Source of the DNA: Paenibacillus hexagrammi
GTDB taxonomy: Bacteria > Bacillota > Bacilli > Paenibacillales > NBRC-103111
Assembly: GCF_021513275.1 (NCBI RefSeq)
Contig: NZ_CP090978.1
Span: forward strand, 1,488,001-1,552,000
Direction: 5' to 3'
Length of the DNA: 64,000 bases
Shown: piece by piece, positions 1 through 9,491 of the stretch
How positions within the stretch are numbered: the first letter of the stretch is position 1
Layout of the letters: each line of letters begins with the position of its first letter
Position numbers and translations under genes: made by a program
Notes under the pieces: generated by a model
The model's database searches: none
Told to the model about the DNA's origin: nothing
Seen by the model: the letters and a program-made list of their open reading frames with translations, nothing else

Positions 1-588
1 GCGAACAGCACCAATTGTTAAATGCACTTCATCCGGATGAGCGGCAATACTGCTGGCGATGGAATAGAGACGAGGGGTCATTTTTCTTAAAAGAGAAACG
101 ATTTCTTGGGCCGAAGCCTTCCATGGACCGAAATCGCGCAGCATATCGAGTAAATCGCGGCCGTTCGTATATTCTTTCAGCTGATTTGCGTTCTCAGCTA
201 ACAAGAGATTTCTCAATGCTTCGTTTTCCGAATATTCTACTGCTTGTTGTAGAATCTTTTTGGATAGCAGCGTAATTTCGAAATGATTGGTCAGCGCATC
301 CTTAAGTGTAAGTGAATCGCCTTCTTTACCAACCGTAACGATAGTATCTCCATCCAACTTTAATTCTTCAAGAAGAGCAGCTACCAGCTCTGGGTCGTTC
401 TGAGGAACAATGCCGAGGGCATAGCCAGGAAGATAAGAAAGGTCGGAGCCTTGTAAGGATAATTCGAGATGCCGCGTTTCTTTTTTCGAGCCGGTTCCGT
501 TTAAGTTAACATTTTTGAGAACTTTCGCTGGAAACGGGTTCGTCCGCGAGTAAGCTCCAGGGCCTTTTTGAACATCAGTTGACTGCAT
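1..588 (-). CDS. CysJ-like flavoprotein, FAD/NADPH part, 3' end outside window
   Basis: Reading leftward from ATG at 588, 196 codons stay open to the window edge. The product resembles the FAD-binding half of sulfite reductase flavoprotein alpha subunits (CysJ): an N-terminal stretch with NPFPAKVL and NLNGTGSKKETRHLELSL, a PGYALGIVPQND motif, and near the edge the FAD-binding RLYSIASS motif followed by HLTIGAVR. In CysJ these follow a flavodoxin (FMN) domain of about 200 residues. Here the protein starts directly at the linker, with a GAGGTG ribosome site before the ATG and no flavodoxin coding upstream. It would pass electrons from NADPH through FAD to an unknown partner, possibly a separate flavodoxin or a sulfite reductase. 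The family is clear, the substrate is not. Confidence 0.8.
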   Translation of the reverse strand, partial: MQSTDVQKGPGAYSRTNPFPAKVLKNVNLNGTGSKKETRHLELSLQGSDLSYLPGYALGIVPQNDPELVAALLEELKLDGDTIVTVGKEGDSLTLKDALTNHFEITLLSKKILQQAVEYSENEALRNLLLAENANQLKEYTNGRDLLDMLRDFGPWKASAQEIVSLLRKMTPRLYSIASSIAAHPDEVHLTIGAVR

Positions 589-671
589 TAATCTTCACCT
601 CAAAAAAATTATATTAATTTAGAATATCACAGGACGAAATAAGAATTCAATCCAATGTCTCATTAAATATC

Positions 672-710
672 AAAATAACGCTTACATGTATCGGTAAGTA
701 AGGCTATTTT
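672..710. terminator. Weak bidirectional hairpin
   Basis: AAAATA and CTTAC (672-685) pair with GTAAG and TATTTT (694-710) in the gap between the CysJ-like gene and the end of the GGDEF gene. On the minus strand the hairpin ends in a short T-rich run, so it could end GGDEF transcription. The stem is interrupted, hence low confidence. I see nothing else in 589-750. Confidence 0.35.
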
Positions 711-750
711 GTTTTACAATAGCACGTATTTATTTTGATACAGATTGCTC

Positions 751-2335
751 TTACCGAGGTATTCTCTCCTCTTTTTTGCGTTTAGCATCAAGCATCCTCT
801 GATCGGAATGCCGGCTTAGTGTGGTTAAATCATCGCCGTCATCGGGATACAGACTGATTCCGAAGCAGGCCGAAACCGATATATAACTTCCCCCAATACG
901 AAATGTTTCAGTCTGCAGCTTGTTCTCCACTTGATGAATCCAGGCTTCAACCTCTTTTTTACTCGTATAAAACCGCGACATTAATAGAAATTCATCGCCT
1001 CCAACCCTTGCAGCAAATTCCTGTTCAGAAATACTGCTTCGCAGAACTATTCGCGATATGAACAAGCAGGCGGTCACCTGCTTCGTGACCGTAATGATCG
1101 TTAATCTCTTTGAAATTGTTTAGATCCACGTAGACGACAGTTAATTTGCACCCCGACTCCCGAGCGGTTTGCATCTCCTGCTCGAAGCGTTCCCTCAAAT
1201 ATTGTCGATTCGGTAAGTCCGTCAACGTATCGTGATTGGCACGATGCTGCAGCATTCGTTGATAGTTCTCGAGTTCACCCATCATATTATTGAAGCTTTT
1301 CTTCAAGGAAGAGATTTCGTCGTTACCGGTTATTTGAAATCGTGCTGTAATATCCTTGCTTTCCGTAATCCGGTCCACGCTTGCAGTCAAGGTTGCAAGT
1401 CTTCGCAGCACCGATCGATTCAGGAAGATCAGCACGATGAGGGAGAACATGATCGCAGACAGGAATAAGGATATTACCAGCAAGCGGAAATTTTGCAGAC
1501 CTTGGCGATAAATATCCCGCTGCTGAGATATGCTGAGCGTAAACGCAGCTTTGCCTTCAAGGTCGTACATCTGGCTGTATCCGGTAATGGTATTGCTGTC
1601 TTGAGGAACCGTCCAGATCTCCGAATGGGGAAGAATCTGATGCTCAGGCAGCTTGGCCACTGGCAGGGAGCCTTGAAGAGGCGCCTGGTCCACAGGTTCT
1701 AGCTCAACAGAGATCAGCATTCTGTCCGATATGGATTGGGTGTAGTCCTCATCGAGGGCGCGCCCCAGGATTAAAGTACCGCGCATATCCCCGGTGAAGT
1801 CGCTCTTAAGAATCGGCGAGGAATTCAAGAGAATGTTTTGTTCATCGACATGAACGATGCCGCCAGTAATGATTTTTGGATCTTGCTTAGCCTGCAGCTG
1901 AGCGGCATGGCTCTGAATGTAGGCATACAACTTATCATTCAAAACATCCACAGTACCGGTCGTTTTGTTATATTCCAAGGCGAGCACGACCTTATGGTCA
2001 TTATTCAAGTAAATCGCATATTCAAACCCGTTCGTAGAAAAGTCATCAGAGCTGTAGTTTCTTTCTAAGTAAGGGTCATCTGAACTCGACTCTCCATTCT
2101 TTCCCATAAATTCATAGCTATCATCCCAACAGGACCAACTGATGTTGATGGAATACAGTTTGTTTATATCTTCATTTATCAAATTAATCACCCTATTGGT
2201 GTATAAAAGCGTATCGCGCTTTTCCAACTCCAGATAGTTTTGCATCACTATTTTTTCAGCCAAAACGGCGATAACGGACATGAGCAGGATCGAGGAAAGA
2301 ACGATAAAGAAGATGATCTTGTGACGCAGAGACAT
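751..2335 (-). pseudogene. CHASE4-HAMP-GGDEF diguanylate cyclase, frame broken
   Basis: This is a membrane-bound sensor that would make cyclic di-GMP. The ATG at 2335 follows AAAGGAGAG. A first membrane segment is followed by an extracellular region with the CHASE4-like ISWSCWDDSYEF motif, a second membrane segment, a HAMP linker, and a GGDEF domain starting DTLTDLPNRQYLRERF. The frame breaks near 1045-1052: the upstream frame ends shortly after GDRLLVHIAN, and the next frame carries on with ISEQEFAARVGGDEFLL. Dropping one T from a TT pair gives HIANSLRSSISEQEF and joins the halves cleanly. The signature GGDEF is intact, so an active enzyme is likely if the break is a sequencing error. The C-terminus (HSDQRMLDAKRKKEERIPR) diverges from the usual ending. 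Confidence 0.8.
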
Positions 2336-2534
2336 GAGGCTCTCTCCTTTTTCTGAAAGATGTGAATACATAATTGTTGTGAATTCATACACATTCGTGT
2401 AGAAGAAAGAAAATTCCTTTCAATTTGGTGATAGAGCTGCGATGTGGAATCCCAAGCCAGAAGATGAGAATCATGGACGAAATATGTCCATACATTAGGG
2501 AAAGTAAAGTATGAATAATGAAGGGGGAAAGCTC

Positions 2535-3215
2535 ATGCACGATCAACCAAGGTTACCATATCCTTCAATCGCTTCACCCTTTTTCTCCGGTGGGCACAAA
2601 ACGATGGAAGTCATAGGGGAAGGAACGGTCTCAGCAGCACCCAACAAGGCCATTATCGTTCTTGGTGTGATATCAGAGAGTATAAGCCTAACGGAGGCCC
2701 AAAAAGAAAATGCAAGCTCTGTCACTCATATCATCGAAGCCTTGCTGCGATTATCCGTTCCGAAAGAACATATTCAAACAACGCAGTACAGTATTGACAT
2801 TCAATATAACTATGAAGATGGCAAGCAATTGTTTAGGGGGTATAAAGTAACCCATCTGCTCCAAATAACCAACGATCACATCGATATGACGGGAAGCATC
2901 GTGGATACTGCCGTGAAATATGGGGCCAACACGGTCTCGAGCATTCAATTCACCATGGCGAATCCAGAAATCGCCTACAATCATGCATTATCCATCGCGA
3001 TCAAAAATAGCCTGCTCAAGGCAACAACCATAGCAAGAACATTAGGCGTGACGGTTCATCCTACTCCATGTCTGGTTCAAGAGTTATCACGTATGCAAGG
3101 CCCAACGCCCTATCATGCTGCGCCGTTATATGCGAAAAGTGAAGGTACTCCAATTCAGCCCGGTGAATTACAAATTTCCGCCTCGATCAAAGCTAATTTT
3201 ATCTATTATTCATAG
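2535..3215 (+). CDS. SIMPL-domain (DUF541) protein
   Basis: The product has 226 residues and matches the SIMPL/DUF541 family: a TMEVIGEGTVSAAPNKA opening strand, then an IVLGVISES segment, then VKYGANTVSSIQFTM and a late ATTIARTLGV helix. Members occur in many bacteria and mitochondria and are linked to stress or signalling roles, but no enzyme activity is established. No signal peptide is obvious, and 20 or so residues precede the domain. The start at 2535 is preferred over the ATG at 2511 because AAGGGGG lies 4-5 bases upstream. It is oriented away from the GGDEF gene and stands alone, ending about 370 bases before the GH35 gene. Confidence 0.85.
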   Translation: MHDQPRLPYPSIASPFFSGGHKTMEVIGEGTVSAAPNKAIIVLGVISESISLTEAQKENASSVTHIIEALLRLSVPKEHIQTTQYSIDIQYNYEDGKQLFRGYKVTHLLQITNDHIDMTGSIVDTAVKYGANTVSSIQFTMANPEIAYNHALSIAIKNSLLKATTIARTLGVTVHPTPCLVQELSRMQGPTPYHAAPLYAKSEGTPIQPGELQISASIKANFIYYS

Positions 3216-3414
3216 TAGGTGCAGGTGCATCATAAAACAAAATCCCGAAGCTGGCCGGTATGAAATTCTACCGAATAGGCTGTGCCTGGACGATCACAGT
3301 CTGGGTACGGCCTCATTACATGAGAATATTGATATAAAAAATGAGAATTTTAAGTGTACATCGAGAAGATTATGATCAATAATAAATATAGGAACTCATT
3401 TACTATGATGTTAA

Positions 3415-3431
3415 TGATACAAATTGTATCA
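3415..3431. promoter_or_regulatory. Perfect 17-bp palindrome, operator candidate
   Basis: TGATACAAATTGTATCA is an 8-bp perfect inverted repeat around a single central base. It lies 153 bases before the GH35 start, just downstream of a TATGAT (3404-3409) that could serve as a -10 box. Its size fits a dimeric helix-turn-helix repressor. No regulator of that class is adjacent, so the binding protein is unknown. The rest of 3216-3583 holds no supported gene. Confidence 0.55.
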
Positions 3432-3546
3432 AACCTTTCGTTGTGCAGGAGGAGGCGGATAGGCGTTTAACGTTGTCCTGAACCGATATGGGACGGTTAA
3501 GGTTGTATCAATATGTATCATCAAACATCATCAAGCTGCTATTCAT

Positions 3547-3560
3547 TGTAAGCGCTATCG
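3547..3560. promoter_or_regulatory. cre-like catabolite repression site
   Basis: TGTAAGCGCTATCG matches the CcpA operator consensus TGWAANCGNTNWCA at every fixed position except the last base. It sits between the palindrome and the GTG start of the GH35 gene. Placed downstream of a promoter it would act as a roadblock and link the gene to glucose repression. It is inferred from sequence only. Confidence 0.5.
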
Positions 3561-3583
3561 AGGATGAGAAAGGTAGGAGAAGC

Positions 3584-6500
3584 GTGACTAATTTAGGTAA
3601 ATATTTTAAAAAAGTAACCGTCAATCTTATGGGTATTACTTTGTCGATCTCGTTGGTGGGGACACCTGCGATCACGTATGCCGATACACAACCGGTCCTC
3701 CAAGTAGAGAACCAAGGAACATTTACACTGCCAGCTTCACAGGCTTTAACCGGTTCGCACACCGTTTCCTTCGATCATTATTCTCTTATGATTGATGGCA
3801 AGCGTACATTCGTATATTCAGGTGAGTTTGACTATTGGCGTCTGCCAAGTCAATCCGAATGGCTCGATGTCCTGCAAAAGATGAAGTCCGCCGGATTTAA
3901 TGCGGTTACTATTTACTTCAACTGGGGCTTCCACTCTCCGGCACCTGGACAGTATGATTTCACAGGTATTCGTGATGTGGACAAACTTCTAACTATGGCC
4001 GAGCAAGCTGGGATATACGTGATCGCTAGACCGGGACCGTACATCAACGCCGAAACGGATGGCGGCGGCTTCCCAGGTTGGCTCATGAAGCAATCCGGCC
4101 GTGCACGCTCATCGGCGTCCGATTATACGCAGGCTTATCAAGAATGGTTGACTCAAATCGATTCCATTATTGCTAATCACCAGATTACAAATGGCGGAAG
4201 TGTTATTTTGTATCAAGTAGAGAATGAGTATACGGGCTCGGATTCGACCTATATGAAGCAGCTTGCGGACAAAGCACACGCTGACGGCATCAATGTTCCT
4301 TTGTTCCACAACGACAAGAGCGGTCCTAGAGGAACGTGGGCAAGCGGAACAGGTGCACCCGATATGTATGCTTTTGACAGTTATCCAAGTCTTGGCGGTC
4401 TTCCGACCTATTACGGAGATTCTCATAATTTTGCTCCTAATAGTCCGATTTTTATTGCTGAACTCGGCGGCGGTTGGTTCGATCCTTGGGGCGGAAAAGG
4501 GTTTCCCGCGCTAGCGCCATCGCATAACGAGAATTACGAGAACATTGTCTACAATCACGTGGTTTCGCAAGGCGCTACCATGATGAGCATTTATATGACC
4601 TACGGAGGAACGAATTGGGGCTATCTTCCATTTCCTGGGGTATATTCTTCCTATGATTACACGGCGGCGATCAGTGAAAGCCGTCAAATCGGGGACAAAT
4701 ATAATGAGGAGAAGCTTCTTGCCACCATGTATCAAACCCTTACTCCACTCACGAAGACGGATTCTCTAAGCGCTGCTGCTCCTAGCAATGCGAATCTGAC
4801 GATGAATGCTTTGAAAAATCCGGATACGGGTACCCAGTTTTACATACTGCGGCATAGCAATGCTGCATCAACAACGAAAGACACAACTACACTCAACATG
4901 ACGAGCAGCGATGGCACATATACCATTCCGCAAAAACAGGGCACTTCCATAGAAATAAACGGACAAGAGTCTAAATTCTTGGTCGCCAATTACGAGCTGG
5001 GCTCGGAGCATCTGGTCTATTCGACTTCCAATCTGTATACGCATGTGACACAAGGAAATCGGGATACCGCACTTTTTTACGGCGGGCAAGGGTCTGATGG
5101 TGAAACGGTCTTACGGTACGCTTCAGAGCCGACCGTCACGGTTTTATCCGGGGATGTAACGTCGACGTATGATCAGGCAACCGGCGACTTGCGTCTGAAT
5201 TATACACATGACGGGAGCGCAGCGAAGGTACTTATCCAAGAAGGAGACAAGGAGCTTCTACTGCTGCTGACAACCGAGACAACAGCCCGCACGTTCTGGC
5301 GCAGTGATACAGGAAGCGGGGCTGTACTGGTACAAGGTCCTTATTTACTGCGTTCTGCATCGACAGATGTGAATGGAACACTAGCGCTTCAAGGCGACAG
5401 TGAGCAAGCGGGTACGATTGAAGTTTTCGGAGCGCCATCCAGCCAGATTACATGGAATGGGGTTGCGATGGAAGCGACGTCAACGCCAAACGGTTCTTAT
5501 GTATTCTCTGTTTCGGCGCCGGCGTCGATTGCGGTTCCGCAGCTTTCCAATTGGAAGTTTTCCTACGAAACACAGCAAGCAAGCCCGGGCTTCAATGATT
5601 CCTCTTGGACTGCAGCGGACCATACGACAACCAACAATCCGACGAAGCCTTCAACTCCAACGGTTTTGTATGCGGATGATTACGGATTCCATCACGGGAT
5701 GATTTGGTATCGCGGTCACTTCACAGCTAGCGGCAACGAAACAGGGATTACGCTTGACGGCGAAGGAGGAGACAACGGGGCGTACGCGGTATGGCTGAAT
5801 GGGTCTTATCTCGGTTCTTCCCTCAGCGGTACCAAAAAGTTCACGTTCCCATCTGACATTTTGAACAAAGACGGTGACAACGTAGTAGCGGTCATGGTGC
5901 AAAATATGGGGCATGACGAAGATGGCGGGTCTAACGATGCCCAGAAGAGTCCTCGTGGTCTACTTCAGGCATCTGTAGAAGGAGCATCCACATCCATTGC
6001 TTGGAAAATTCAAGGAAATCAAGGCGGAGAAACGCTTGCTGATCCAACTCGCGGTGTGATGAATGCAGGAGGATTATTTGGAGAGAACAACGGCTGGGCG
6101 CTGCCAGGGTTCCCGCAGCAGTCCTGGAGTGACGTTAGTCTTCCGGATAACTGGTCACAGCGCGGACTCCCTGAAGGCGTTGCCTGGTATCGGACGTCCT
6201 TCGATTTGAATTTCCCAACGATGAGCGATGTTCCTCTGGGATTAAACATCAGCGACTCGGATTCCAAGAACTATCGCGCCTATATCTATGTCAACGGTTG
6301 GCTTGTCGGCCAATATATCAATAACTTAGGCCCTCAGCATCTCTTTTCCCTGCCGCCAGGTGTATTGAATCCAAACGGCAGCAACGATGTAGCCATAGCG
6401 GTCTGGGCGCTTGACGGTACATCAACTGGGCTTGGGCAGGTAAGTCTTCAGCAGCTTGGAAATTATGCAGGCGGCGTTCCTGTGCAAATGAACAATAGTC

Positions 6501-9315
6501 CAGACTACGGCACGCTGTTCTCCGGCGTATCGCCGACGGTTACAGACAACGCAGTGATGTCACTCACATCACCGTCTACAACCATTGCTGGCGGTCAAAC
6601 AGAAACGATCACAGGGGTTCTTACAAACAATGGAACTCAGCCTATTGAGGTAAGCAGTGTGAATCTGGATACACCAACGGATTGGACTGTTTCGATAAAG
6701 AGCGGGAACGTAAGCGGAAGCCTTGAACCCGGTCAATCGCAAAAGGTAGAGTGGAATGTAACGCCTCCAAGCTACTATCCGGGGTATCTGGTGCAGTTGA
6801 GCGCGAACGCGACCTATACGGATACAAAAACAGATCATACAAGTGCCATCCTGTCTATAGGAACGGCAGCAATCAGCTCGACAGCGGTATCCGGCATTAC
6901 GCTGGATAAGTCGATCCTGCATCTCGTGCCGGGTACCACCATGCCGCTAATCGCAGTCATTACGCCTGCCGATGCGTATAACAAAGCAGTTACTTGGAGT
7001 ACCTCGGACCCTACTGTTGCAACCGTAGATCAGAATGGGAACGTAACGGGTGTTTCACTTGGAAATGCCGTGATAACGGCCAAGACACAGGATGGCGGCT
7101 ATACCAAATCAGCCGATATTACCGTGCAAGCGGATCAAACGGCTGTCACGGGTGTAAGTGTGAATACGTCTGAATATCATCTTGCTTCGGATTATTTCTC
7201 AGGAACCAACCCATCGGCTTATGCGCCAAAGACACAATTGATTGCAAGCATTCAACCTGTCGATGCGACCAATACACGAGTGACTTGGAGCTCAGACAAT
7301 CCGTCTGTAGCAACGGTTGATGCATCTGGAGTGGTAACAGGACTTACGGAAGGAAAGGCCACCATCAAGGCGACTACCGTGGACGGCGGTTATTCGGTAA
7401 CGACTAGTGTGTATGTTCCGACGATCAGCGAAAGCTTTGAAAATCAAACCTCAGGCTCTAATTGGGGTGTCACCAAGGGCAGCACAGCAGGCGCTATAGC
7501 CGCATCGGTAGGCCCAGCGTCAGGTGTAACGGGTCAGGTGCTCAATTTCACGGGTGGCGGAACCGGTGCACGCAGTGCTTACAAAACATTAGCCACGCCG
7601 GTTGCAAGCAGCAAGGTGGAGCTCAAGTTTGATTGGAATGTAGGGTCCCCTAGCAGCGGCACGGGCCAGCTTCGAATCCAAGACAGTTCCCATCATACGT
7701 ATGTTGCCATCGGGGTTCCGACAGGGGCGGCTAATCGAATGGTCTATACAACCGATCCTACGTTGATTTCTTCCGGTACTGTGCTTTCGACATCGAATGC
7801 CACACAAGTCGCGAGCAGCGGATTTAATACAGCAAACGCTACGTATCATGTAGGTGCAACTCTCGATATGGAAAACAAACTAGTAAGCTTCACGCTAACG
7901 AATGCAGCAGATGCAGCGCAGACTGCGACAGTGACGGTTCCGTTTGCAGCTGGCGTCTCCTTCAACAACAACTTTGGCGGACTCGAGCTTTATGCAACAC
8001 GAAATTCCGGCGCTACCATGTCATGGGCTCCGTGGCTCGACAATTTTAATGTGTATAAGCTGATGTCCGTCAATAAGACGTCGCTGCAAGCGGAAATTAC
8101 AGCCGCACAAGCATTGAACAGCGATAGTTACACAGCGGAATCGTGGGCATCGCTGCAAGAGGTGCTGAATACATCCGTCAACGTCAGCGCGGACACGAAT
8201 GCCACACAGGAACAGGTTGATGCGGCGGCAGCAGCACTACACACGGCTGTTACTGAGCTGCAGATTGTATCGGGAGCGCTTCTATCCGGCAGCGATACTG
8301 TAAAATCCGGACAGTCGATTACACTGACCTACGGTCTTCAAGGAATTGCGCAGCAATCTTATGCGCAGGATATTACGTTTACCTATGACCCGGATCAGCT
8401 GGAATTTGTTTCAGCGGATTCACTGAGTGAACAATTTGTCATTGTTGAGAAAGCTGCAACATCAGGTCAAGTGCGTCTGATTACAGCTAACTTGGGGGAG
8501 ACCATCAGTCGAACGGAGATTGGCTGACCTTAACGTTTAAGGCTGCATCGACACAGCCGACTGAAACATCGGTAGCCGTATCGAATGTGGTTGTAGCAGA
8601 CGATACAGGTGCGGAAACACAAGTGAACGGCGCGTCGCACAGCATCCAAATTACAGCTGTAGACACTGCAGCGCTTAGTGAGCTGATTGCCAGCGCTCAA
8701 AGCCAGCATGATGCGGCAGTGGAAGGAACGGGTGCAGGACAGTATCCTGTAGGCTCCAAAGCAGCGCTTCAAGGTGCAATTGACAGTGCGAAGGCGGTGC
8801 TTGCGAATCCGGATGCGACGCAGGCTGATGTTACCCAGGCGGTCAATAATTTGACTGCGGCACTGCAAGCATTCACAAGCTCTGTTGTAAGCGTAGATAC
8901 GACGGCACTTCGCACATTGATTGTCAGTGCCCAAAGCCAGCATGATGCGGCAGTGGAAGGATCTGCGGTCGGACAATACCATCCTGGTTCGAAAGCACTC
9001 CTTCAAACCGCTATCGACAGTGCTAATGCGGTTCTTGCTAACGCAGCAGTCACGCAAGCGGAAGCAGACCAAGCGGTAACTGCTCTGACGGAGGCGCTGA
9101 GAGTGTTCACAGCCTCGGTAGTGCAGCGTACATCAGGTGATGTCAACGAAGACAATAACGTCAGCGTTGGTGACTTGGCACTGGTGGCCGTGGCTTACGG
9201 TAAGGCTTCTACAGATGCGGATTGGGATCAATACAAAGCGGCGGATGTTAACGGTGATGGTGTTGTTGACATACTTGACCTTGCAGCAGTTGCGAAGACC
9301 ATTCTCGAAAAGTAA
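3584..9315 (+). CDS. Giant secreted GH35 beta-galactosidase with cohesin, FIVAR and dockerin modules (one frame break)
   Basis: About 1910 residues once one break is repaired. The GTG at 3584 follows AGGTAGGAGA and opens a signal peptide ending near ITYADTQP; the frame stays open upstream to 3488. Order: GH35 catalytic domain (about 58-385) with [16 protein letters not shown] (acid/base E215) and IAELGGGWF (nucleophile E293); galactosidase-type jelly rolls (about 670-960); a NEW3-like domain; two Big_2 Ig domains (about 1100-1283); a beta-sandwich; a FIVAR-like helix bundle; a cohesin (about 1562-1692); two FIVAR repeats; and a type I dockerin with calcium loops [12 protein letters not shown] and [12 protein letters not shown]. 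The frame breaks at about 8513-8518 inside the cohesin: one G added to ACGGAG restores [11 protein letters not shown]. It would release terminal beta-galactose outside the cell. Confidence 0.85.
8659..9126 (+). repeat. Two tandem 234-bp FIVAR units
   Basis: Units start at 8659 and 8893, both beginning VDTxAL. They share [11 protein letters not shown], the GQYxxGSKA turn and a closing TALxxFT helix. Two stretches are nearly identical in DNA (for example CAGCATGATGCGGCAGTGGA). A third, related unit lies in the GH43 gene at about 41680-41890. Confidence 0.8.
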
Positions 9316-9325
9316 ATGATGTGAA

Positions 9326-9357
9326 GGGGCGGGGGAATTCCTCCGCCTCTATTTTTT
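9326..9357 (+). terminator. Rho-independent terminator after the GH35 gene
   Basis: A 10-bp GC-rich stem with two G-U pairs (9326-9335 with 9340-9349), an AATT loop and a following TATTTTTT run. Confidence 0.85.
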
Positions 9358-9491
9358 ATCAAGCATAGACAGCATGAAAAAATAGATTTCCCCCCTATCA
9401 ATCATCAGATCGCCTATCACGTCACGCGATGATCATCCGTTACAATATGATTTTACAGGGTGATTACTCAAGGCTTGAAGGGAGAGTTCTT

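Noticed and set aside
8530-9072. Minus-strand open frame of 180 codons under the FIVAR repeats
   Set aside because: It is the complement of a repetitive coding region, has no ribosome site, and its Cys/Arg-rich product matches no family. It is a shadow of the plus-strand gene.
8659-9126. CRISPR-like repetitive region
   Set aside because: Repeats are long (234 bp), in-frame and protein-coding; no short palindromic repeats with unique spacers were seen anywhere.
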